A DNA stretch of 64,000 nt from Variovorax sp. J22G73. GTDB lineage: Bacteria > Pseudomonadota > Gammaproteobacteria > Burkholderiales > Burkholderiaceae_C. The stretch's first letter is position 1. Every line of letters begins with the position of its first letter. The notes under the pieces are model-generated. The model made no database searches, had not been told where the DNA came from, and saw only the letters and a program-made list of their open reading frames with translations. This document shows, in pieces, positions 1 through 6,705 of this stretch. A program made the translations under genes and the position numbers. The stretch lies in NCBI RefSeq assembly GCF_030317035.1, contig NZ_JASZYK010000007.1, positions 124,001 through 188,000 of the forward strand, read 5' to 3'.

Positions 1-558
1 ATGCCACGACCGCGCCTGAGCGTGGTGGTCATGGGCGTGTCGGGCACCGGCAAGAGCAGCGTGGCCGCCGGCCTGGCGCAGCTGCTGGGCGTGCCCTGGA
101 TCGACGGCGACGACCTGCACACGCCCGAGGCCGTGGCGCGCATGCGCGCCGGCCAGCCGCTGGCGGATGCGGACCGCTGGCCCTGGCTGGACCGCATCGG
201 CGCCTGCCTGGTCGACGCCACAGCCGCGCCGCATGGTGTGGTGGTGGCCTGCTCGGCGCTGCGGCGCGCCTACCGCGACCGGCTGCGCGCCGCGTCGCCC
301 GACCCGCGGTGCCTGCAGTTCGTGTTTCTCGACGGCCCGCCCGCGCTCATCCGCCAGCGCATGACGCAACGCAGCGGCCACTACATGCCGCCCGCGCTGC
401 TCGAAAGCCAGCTGCAAACCCTGGAAGCACCCGACGCGAGCGAAGCCGACGTGCTGCATGCCCGCATCGACACGCCGGTCGCGCGGATCGTGGCGGAGGT
501 GGGCGCGCAGCTGCTGCAACGCACGGCAAGCGACCCCGCGACCAAAGTTTCGGCATGA
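1..558 (+). CDS. gntK: Gluconokinase (GntK family)
   Basis: Cytoplasmic kinase that phosphorylates D-gluconate to 6-phosphogluconate, feeding the Entner-Doudoroff and pentose phosphate pathways. Residues 12-20 form the P-loop GVSGTGKSS, followed by WIDGDDLH and the family pattern CSALRRAYRDRLR near residue 80, and FLDGP near residue 100. At 185 aa it is close to the usual length for the family. The ATG is the first base of the window, so its promoter and ribosome site lie outside. Its stop overlaps a possible downstream ATG, but the next gene more likely starts further on. It is not part of the flagellar locus. Confidence 0.93.
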   Translation: MPRPRLSVVVMGVSGTGKSSVAAGLAQLLGVPWIDGDDLHTPEAVARMRAGQPLADADRWPWLDRIGACLVDATAAPHGVVVACSALRRAYRDRLRAASPDPRCLQFVFLDGPPALIRQRMTQRSGHYMPPALLESQLQTLEAPDASEADVLHARIDTPVARIVAEVGAQLLQRTASDPATKVSA

Positions 559-602
559 CCGCAGGTTCCCGCATGAAGATTTCCAACACGAAAGACACAC
601 CC

Positions 603-944
603 ATGTTCATCCGCTGCGCGTTCTTCAAGGGCCAGGTCAAGGCCGGCATGCATGAGGCCTTCGAGCGCCATGTGCACGACAAGCTGGTGCCGCTGTGGAC
701 GCGCTTTCCGGGCGCGCTCGAAGTGCGCGTGCTGCGCCAGTTCGAAAGCGACGTGAGCGACCCCGAGCTGGCGATGGTGCTGTCGATTCGCTATGCGAGC
801 CGCGAGGACATTGCCACCGCGCTCGACTCGCCCGTGCGCTACGAGAGCCGCGAGGTGTCGAAGAAGCTCTTCGAGATGTTCGACGGCACCGTCTTCCACA
901 CGGTGTTCAGCGCCGAGGAGTTCGCGCTCGCGGCTCAGGCTTAG
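603..944 (+). CDS. Small ferredoxin-fold (Dabb/ABM-like) protein
   Basis: A 113-aa protein beginning MFIRCAFFKG at the first predicted beta strand, with the pattern of a stress-responsive A/B barrel or antibiotic-monooxygenase-like fold: strand, helix (AFERHVHDKLVPLW), strands with PGALEVRVLRQF and LAMVLSIRYAS, then a helix and FDGTVFHTVF. No catalytic residue assigns an activity. In-frame upstream starts exist at 573 and at 555, where ATG overlaps the gluconokinase stop; 603 is preferred because it starts right at the fold. It follows gntK closely and is probably co-transcribed. Its last 38 bp overlap the convergent GH15 gene. Fold family is inferred from pattern only. Confidence 0.7.
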   Translation: MFIRCAFFKGQVKAGMHEAFERHVHDKLVPLWTRFPGALEVRVLRQFESDVSDPELAMVLSIRYASREDIATALDSPVRYESREVSKKLFEMFDGTVFHTVFSAEEFALAAQA

Positions 945-2979
945 GCATAGGCTTCACCGGCTTCTTTTCGGAGGCCTTGCCATCCAGGTCCGCCAGCTCC
1001 CACACGCCCCCCGCCGCGGACTCCAGCGCGTGCGCGCTGTTCACCAGCCCGATGTGCGAAAACGCCTGCGGAAAATTGCCCAGCTGCCGCTTGCCGACCG
1101 GGTCGTATTCCTCCGCGAACAGCCCCAGGTCGTTGCCCAGCGCCAGCAGCCGCTTGAACAGCGCGCGCGCCTTGCGCAGCTTGCCCATGGCCACGTACAC
1201 GTTCGACAGCCAGAAGCTGCAGGCCAGGAAGGCGCCCTCGCCCCCCTCAAGCCCGTCCACGCCCTTCTCGGTGCGGTAGCGGTACACGAGGCCGTTGAAG
1301 ATCAGCTCCTTCTCGATGCGCGCGATGGTGCCCTGCACGCGCGGGTCGTGAATCGGCAGAAAGCCGATCAGCGGCATCCACAGCAGGGCCGCGTCCACCG
1401 TGTCGGCGCCGTAGTACTGCACGAAGGAATTGCTAGCGGCGTCGTAGCCGCGCGCGCACACCTCGGCGTGGATCTCGTCGCGCACCGCGCGCCACTGGTC
1501 GATGGGGCCTTCCAGCCCGAACTCGGTGGCGCTGGCGATCATGCGGTCGAAGGCCAGCCAGCACATCATCTTGGAGTGCACGAAGTGGCGCGGCTCGCCG
1601 CGCACCTCCCACAGGCTGCAGTCGGGCTCCTTCCACAGCACCATCAATTGCTTGGCGATGGCGCGCTCCAGCGGCCACACCTTGTCCATCTCCGACAGGC
1701 CGGCCTTGCGCCCCGCATGAAAGGCCGCGATGACCGAGCCGTACACGTCGAGCTGGCGCTGCCCGTGCGCGCCGTTGCCGATGCGCACCGGCCGGCTGCC
1801 CTCGTAGCCCGGCAGCCAGCCGAGTTCCAGTTCGGTGAGCGAGCGTTCGCCGTGCAGGCCGTACATCACCTGCAGCTCTTCGGGTGAGCCGCCGACCGCG
1901 CGCATCAGCCACCAGCGCCAGGCGCTGGCCTCTTCCACGTAGCCCGAGGCCAGCAGCGCATAGAGCGTGAGCGCGGCGTCGCGCAGCCAGCAGAAGCGGT
2001 AGTCCCAGTTGCGCTCGCCGCCCGGCAGCTCGGGCAGCGAGGTGCTCGGCGCGGCGACGATGCCGCCGGTGGGCTCGTAGGTGAGCGCCTTGAGCGTGAG
2101 CAGCGAGCGCATCACCGGCTCGCGGAACTCGCCCTGGTAGCCGCTGCGCCCGGTCCACTCGCTCCACTCGGCCACGGTGCGCGCCAGCAGCGCGCTGGCG
2201 TCGCGCGTGACGGGCGGCGTCTGGTGCGAGGGAAACCATTCGAGGCAGAACGCGATCGACTGGCCCGCCGACACGCTGAAGTCGGCAAAGCTCGCGAAGT
2301 TCTCGTTGACCAGCGGCACGCCCGAGTTGATGCGCACCGCGTCCGGCCCGGCCGTGGCGTACACCGCGCCGTCGCGCCGCTCCACCCACGGGCACCACTC
2401 GCCGTAGTTGAAGCGGATGCGCAGCTCGGTGTGCATGGCGACCGTGCCGCGCACGCCCTGCACGATGCGCACCACCTCGTGCGTGCCGCCGGGGCCGGGG
2501 CGCGGCATGAAGTCGGTGACGGTGGCGGTGCCATTGGCGGTGTGGATGGTGGTTTCGAGCACCACCGTGCCCGGCAGGTAGCGCCGCGTGACGCGCGCCC
2601 TCGGGTTCTTCGCGCGCAGGGTCCAGTGGCCGTTGCGCTGGTCGCCCAGCAGGCTGGCGAACATGGCGGCGGAATCGAAGCGCGGCAGGCACAGCCATTC
2701 GATGTCGCCGCCGAGGTGCACGAGCGCGGCGCTGTGGGTGGAGCCGATGAGCGCGTAGTCGCCGATGGGGCGATGCGCGTGCAGCTTGCGCGACCTGGAC
2801 ACCAGCCTGGAAGGCGGTTTGGGAGACGGCTTCGCCGTCGACTTGGACGTCGGCCTGGCAGACACAGGCGCGCTGGCGGCGGACTTGGGGGTGGAGGTGG
2901 CGGTCTTTGGCAAGTGTGAAGGGTCGTGCTTCTTGGTCCTGCCGCGCGACGGAGAGCGGCCCGAAGCCTTGCCGGACAA
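907..2979 (-). CDS. Glycoside hydrolase family 15 protein (glucoamylase/trehalase-like)
   Basis: Up to 690 aa. The GH15 protein proper begins near residue 67 with IGDYALIGSTHSAALV and GGDIEWLCLPRFDS, the trehalase-like N-terminal domain. The (alpha/alpha)6 barrel follows with the family signature GGERNWDYRFCWLRDA near residue 320. These enzymes release glucose from alpha-glucans or split trehalose; the substrate here cannot be told. The first 65 residues are Ser/Pro/Lys/Ala-rich low complexity. The longest frame begins at a TTG codon; a GTG at 2802, just before the conserved domain, is a credible alternative. No signal peptide is visible, so it is probably cytoplasmic. The 3' end overlaps the convergent small gene by 38 bp. 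Confidence 0.88.
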   Translation of the reverse strand: MSGKASGRSPSRGRTKKHDPSHLPKTATSTPKSAASAPVSARPTSKSTAKPSPKPPSRLVSRSRKLHAHRPIGDYALIGSTHSAALVHLGGDIEWLCLPRFDSAAMFASLLGDQRNGHWTLRAKNPRARVTRRYLPGTVVLETTIHTANGTATVTDFMPRPGPGGTHEVVRIVQGVRGTVAMHTELRIRFNYGEWCPWVERRDGAVYATAGPDAVRINSGVPLVNENFASFADFSVSAGQSIAFCLEWFPSHQTPPVTRDASALLARTVAEWSEWTGRSGYQGEFREPVMRSLLTLKALTYEPTGGIVAAPSTSLPELPGGERNWDYRFCWLRDAALTLYALLASGYVEEASAWRWWLMRAVGGSPEELQVMYGLHGERSLTELELGWLPGYEGSRPVRIGNGAHGQRQLDVYGSVIAAFHAGRKAGLSEMDKVWPLERAIAKQLMVLWKEPDCSLWEVRGEPRHFVHSKMMCWLAFDRMIASATEFGLEGPIDQWRAVRDEIHAEVCARGYDAASNSFVQYYGADTVDAALLWMPLIGFLPIHDPRVQGTIARIEKELIFNGLVYRYRTEKGVDGLEGGEGAFLACSFWLSNVYVAMGKLRKARALFKRLLALGNDLGLFAEEYDPVGKRQLGNFPQAFSHIGLVNSAHALESAAGGVWELADLDGKASEKKPVKPMPKPEPRARTPRR

Positions 2980-3126
2980 AGCCTGATCGCAGCGCCCTGC
3001 GGATTTGTTCGCGGTCTGCCGCTGATTTTTCAGGCAGCAAAGACTTGTTCACCATTGTTTGCAGAGCGAGCACCCACCGCCTCGCAGACTGCGCCGACCT
3101 TTTTTCCCCTAAGCCGGAATTCATAG

Positions 3127-5148
3127 ATGGCGCATGCACACCCGACCTCTTCATCAGCGATTTCTCTAGAGACATCCAGCGAGTCCAGCCTCGACCACAT
3201 CGAGGACGCGCTGGCCGTCCTCCAAGCACTGGGCCCCGACGGCATCGCCGGCTTGCGCCGCCCGATGGGTGTGCTGATGTACCGCCTGGGCAAGCTGCTG
3301 TGCGCGGACGCAGCGCCCACGCAGCCGATCGCCGTGCTGCTCGAGCAAGACCTGGAGCGCAGCCTGCTCCTCTACCCGGACCTGAAGTGGCAAGAGGCCG
3401 GCCTGCGCGGCGCGCTCGACGTGCTGGTGCGCGTGCTCGACAGCCTGGGCCGCTACGTGGCCGATGCACCTGATGAACCGGCCACGGGAGACGAAGCCAA
3501 CCCACCGGACACCTTTGGCCGCCCGCTGCCCTTCCTGCCGCTGTTTCACGCGCTGGCGACCCTGGCTCTGGCCTTTCCGGTGCGCGCCGACTCGCGCCGC
3601 TACGAGCCGCAGCCCGGCGAGGAATCGGTGCTGCATGCCGGCGGCGACGACAAGCCCAAGGTGCGCCAGGACGCGCACCGCAGCTTCGCCACGCTGCTGG
3701 ACGCCTGCGACTACCAGGCCGGCTGGTGGAACGCGCCGTTCAAGTCGGAGCTGGCCTTCGCGGCCAGCGGCATGCCCTACATCGGCAGCCCGTCGCCGCG
3801 GCCCGCGCGCAAGGGCGACTGTCACTGGCGCAAGCCCAAGGGCAGCCTGTCGCCGGACTTGGTGGTGCCGACGGTGCCGCCCGCCTCGCACCCCAGCCAT
3901 GCGTCCAGGGTGGCGCATGCGGTGGAGCTCAAGCTCACGGCCGATTCGCTGGGCTTGAACCAGAGCCAGAACCACATCGACCTGTTCGGACGCGACCGCT
4001 TCCACCTGCTGTACGCGCCGGAGTTGCAAGGGCAAGCGCCGTTGTCACCTTTGTCGCCTTTATCGCCCTTGGAACTCGACGCCTGGATCACCGCCCTGCG
4101 CACCGATGCCAACGCGACCGCCACGGTGGCGCCGCAGCACGCGGCCGGGCTGTTCCAGACGCCAGCCACCTGGCGGCTGGCCATGTCCGCCTCGGCCTTC
4201 TTCCATCTTCGCTCGAAGGCCGACGTCGGCCGGCTGGCCACGCTGCTGCCGCAGTTGCACGACGAGTTCCAGCAGCTCACCGGCCACGCGCTCACCCGCT
4301 ACATGGGCTTTCGCAGCGGCGCGGTCGCGCGCAAGGGCCACGCGCAGGAAGACATCGAAGCGCAGTACCTCAAGCACGCCGACGACATCGTCTCGCTGCA
4401 GGGCTTCGACGCGCCGACGAAGGAGAGCTCGTCGCGCTTCGAGTTCCAGGCCGTGGCGCAATTCCGGCGCGCGCGCATGCCGCGGGCCGCCGCGGGGCTG
4501 GACTGCCTGGCGCTTCACTTTCCGCTGGACTTCTGGGCCACGCACCACAACGAGGTGCGTGCGTGGTGGCTGGGCGCGCTGCAGCGGCTGCAGGCCGAGC
4601 AGGCCTACATGGGCCTGGGCATCGGCCGCCCGCCGGTGCTGGAGCGCTACCCGCTGCAGCACACGGCCGAGTTCGCGCTGGCGCGGCGCTTTCTCGGGCT
4701 CGATGTGGACAAGCCCTTCTTCATGCGCTCCAGCCGGCCCGACGGCATGAGCCTGGAATGCGGCATGCGCACGCCGGGTTTCGGCGTGCTGGTGTGCGGT
4801 GATTTCGCCGCGCGGCTGGGCGGCACGGAGGCACTGCAGCGCCGGCTGCAGAAGGTGCCCGGCATGCGACTGCAGCCCTGCATGGACGGCGGCGGCCTGT
4901 GGATCGAGGCGGGCGATGCACCGGCGCTCTACCCGGTGGAAGAAGGCGTGCCCCGCCACCTGCGCGCGCTGGCCGAGGCCTTGATACCCGTGCGGCTCGA
5001 CAGGCTGTGGATGACCAGCTATCCGCCGAACGCCGCGAGCGACGACATCTTCACGCCGGCGTCATCCGCGCTCTGGCTGCAGCGCTTCGACACGGCGAGC
5101 CAATGGCCGCGCGGGCTGGACGCCAGCCGCGCTACAGCACGTCCTTGA
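3127..5148 (+). CDS. Large protein with DUF3396-like (type VI immunity family) C-terminal half
   Basis: 673 aa, soluble, no signal peptide or membrane segment. Residues 1-110 are helical and unrecognised. From about residue 350 the pattern resembles DUF3396 proteins, which neutralise type VI effectors in several proteobacteria: AFFHLRSKADV, LDCLALHFPLDFW, a QAYMGLGIGRPPVLERYP block, GFGVLVCGDFAARLGG, MDGGGLWIEAGDAPALYPV and a final ALWLQRFD. No effector, VgrG or PAAR gene lies beside it, so an immunity role is only a family-based guess. The last 17 bp overlap convergent fliA. An imperfect repeat (LSPLSPLSPLEL) occurs near residue 303. Confidence 0.6.
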   Translation: MAHAHPTSSSAISLETSSESSLDHIEDALAVLQALGPDGIAGLRRPMGVLMYRLGKLLCADAAPTQPIAVLLEQDLERSLLLYPDLKWQEAGLRGALDVLVRVLDSLGRYVADAPDEPATGDEANPPDTFGRPLPFLPLFHALATLALAFPVRADSRRYEPQPGEESVLHAGGDDKPKVRQDAHRSFATLLDACDYQAGWWNAPFKSELAFAASGMPYIGSPSPRPARKGDCHWRKPKGSLSPDLVVPTVPPASHPSHASRVAHAVELKLTADSLGLNQSQNHIDLFGRDRFHLLYAPELQGQAPLSPLSPLSPLELDAWITALRTDANATATVAPQHAAGLFQTPATWRLAMSASAFFHLRSKADVGRLATLLPQLHDEFQQLTGHALTRYMGFRSGAVARKGHAQEDIEAQYLKHADDIVSLQGFDAPTKESSSRFEFQAVAQFRRARMPRAAAGLDCLALHFPLDFWATHHNEVRAWWLGALQRLQAEQAYMGLGIGRPPVLERYPLQHTAEFALARRFLGLDVDKPFFMRSSRPDGMSLECGMRTPGFGVLVCGDFAARLGGTEALQRRLQKVPGMRLQPCMDGGGLWIEAGDAPALYPVEEGVPRHLRALAEALIPVRLDRLWMTSYPPNAASDDIFTPASSALWLQRFDTASQWPRGLDASRATARP

Positions 5149-5866
5149 GCTTGGCGCGCAGCCGGCTGATCGCCTGGCTGTGCAGCTGGCACACGCGCGA
5201 CTGGCTCACCTCGAGCACGGCGCCAATTTCGCGCAGGTTCAGCTCTTCCTCGTAGTACAGGTTCAGCAGCAGCTGGTCGCGCTCTGGCAGCGCCGAGATC
5301 GCATCGACCAGCTGGTGCCTGAAGCCGCTTTCCAGCAGCTGCTCCAGCGGGTCGTTGCCGCTGCGCCGGTCCTTGCGCGACTCCTGCGAATGCGCGTCCA
5401 GGAACGGGTTGTCGGCATCGTCCTTGGTGAAGTCTTCCACGTACAGCAGCTGACAGCCCTGGATCTCCTGGAGCAGCGACTGGTACGCCTCCAGGTCCAT
5501 CTTCAGTTCCTTGGCGATCTCGCCTTCGGTGGGGGCGCGCCCGAGCCGGTGGCCCAGCGCGTGAATGGCCTTCTCGACGCCGCGCGACGACTGGCGCAGG
5601 CCGCGCGAGCCCCAGTCGTTGGCGCGCAGCTCGTCGAGCATGGCGCCGCGGATGCGCTGGCTGACGAAGGTCTCGAACTGCGCGCCGCGGTTGTCCTGGT
5701 AGCGGCTGGAGGCGTCCAGCAGGCCCAGCATGCCGGCCTGGATGAGGTCGTCCAGCTCCACGCTGGCGGGCAGCTTGGCCATCATCTGCAGCGCGATGCG
5801 GCGCACCAGCGGTTGATGCTGCGCCAGCAGGTGCGATTTCTCGATGGTTCCCTGTGCGGTGTACAC
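5132..5866 (-). CDS. fliA: Flagellar sigma factor FliA (sigma-28)
   Basis: 244 aa. Directs RNA polymerase to late flagellar promoters. Region 2 holds LIQAGMLGLLDASSRYQ (41-57) and FVSQRIRGAMLDELRANDW (67-85), hallmarks of the FliA/WhiG group. Region 4 ends with the helix-turn-helix NLREIGAVLEVSQSRVCQLH. The start is a GTG at 5866 with AAAAGGAC five bases upstream; the frame is open further upstream but without family similarity. Last gene of the flhB-flhA-flhF-fleN-fliA run. Matching promoters in this window lie upstream of fliC, flgK and receptor genes. The 3' end overlaps the convergent DUF3396-like gene by 17 bp. Confidence 0.97.
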   Translation of the reverse strand: MYTAQGTIEKSHLLAQHQPLVRRIALQMMAKLPASVELDDLIQAGMLGLLDASSRYQDNRGAQFETFVSQRIRGAMLDELRANDWGSRGLRQSSRGVEKAIHALGHRLGRAPTEGEIAKELKMDLEAYQSLLQEIQGCQLLYVEDFTKDDADNPFLDAHSQESRKDRRSGNDPLEQLLESGFRHQLVDAISALPERDQLLLNLYYEEELNLREIGAVLEVSQSRVCQLHSQAISRLRAKLKDVL

Positions 5867-5897
5867 GGCCGTCCTTTTCCGTTGGGGGGTCGGCGGC

Positions 5898-6692
5898 TCA
5901 GGCGGCCTGGAGCGGCATGGCCGCGCGCCAGGGCCAGCGGCCCATGTCGTCGGCCAGCCGGCGGAAGTCCACGGCCGCCGCGCTCGCGGGAAAGGCCTCG
6001 GCAATGGTCTGCTTCAGCCGCCAGGCGTCGGGGATGCGCGCGTCGAAGCGCACCATGCCGGCCGGCTGCAGCGACAGCGCCAGATAGCGGCTGCCGGCAT
6101 TGGCCAGGTTGTTCATGATCTGCTGCGCGGCCTCGGTGTCGACCACGCCGTTGATCAGGAAGCGCAGCTGCTTCAGCCCGTGCGCGTAGTGCAGGTTCTT
6201 GATGCCCGCGTAGGCCGAGGTGATCGACGCCGGGTGCGGCTTGAGCACCAGCAGCAGGTCGTCCGCGGCGCGCGCCAGCGGCGACAGCCGCCCCTCGCTG
6301 TCGAAGGCCGCGTCCACGATGACCACGCCGTCGGGCCACAGCGCGCGCGGGTCGGTGTCTTCGGGCGCCACGCCGGGCGGCGCGGGCAGCACGTGCACGC
6401 CGCAGTCGGCCCGCACCTCGGCGCCGTCCAGCGTGAGGCGGTGGCTGGCCACGTCGGCCAGGCTGCCCAGCGGGTCGATGGCCCAGACCTCGCAGGCCGA
6501 GCCTTCCTTCGGGCAGTGTTCGTCCAGCAGCAGCACATGCTTGCCCTGCTGCACCAGGGCCACGCCCAGGTTCATGGCGGCGGTGGTGCCGCCGGCGCCC
6601 TGCCCCATGCCCGCCACGGCGACCACGCGCGTGGGCTTCGGCGCCAGCAGGCGCCGCAGTCCGTCGGCCTGGTCGGCAACCAGCTTGCTCAT
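5898..6692 (-). CDS. fleN: FleN/FlhG-like MinD-family ATPase homologue with degenerate P-loop
   Basis: 264 aa, starting with an ATG preceded by AGGAGG. FleN/FlhG is a membrane-cycling ATPase that limits flagellar number, partly by stimulating FlhF GTPase. The layout fits: N-terminal LVADQADGLRRLLAP (the short activator-like segment), the P-loop strand VVAVAG, AAMNLGVALVQQGKHVLLLDEH, VVIVDAAFD, and a C-terminal part with DLLLVLKPHPASITSAYAGIK. The Walker A segment reads GMGQGAGGTT, so both lysines of the usual KGGxGKT are absent and nucleotide hydrolysis is doubtful. It starts 13 bp after flhF and precedes fliA, the usual polar-flagellum context. Confidence 0.88.
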   Translation of the reverse strand: MSKLVADQADGLRRLLAPKPTRVVAVAGMGQGAGGTTAAMNLGVALVQQGKHVLLLDEHCPKEGSACEVWAIDPLGSLADVASHRLTLDGAEVRADCGVHVLPAPPGVAPEDTDPRALWPDGVVIVDAAFDSEGRLSPLARAADDLLLVLKPHPASITSAYAGIKNLHYAHGLKQLRFLINGVVDTEAAQQIMNNLANAGSRYLALSLQPAGMVRFDARIPDAWRLKQTIAEAFPASAAAVDFRRLADDMGRWPWRAAMPLQAA

Positions 6693-6705
6693 TCCGTCCT
6701 CCTCA

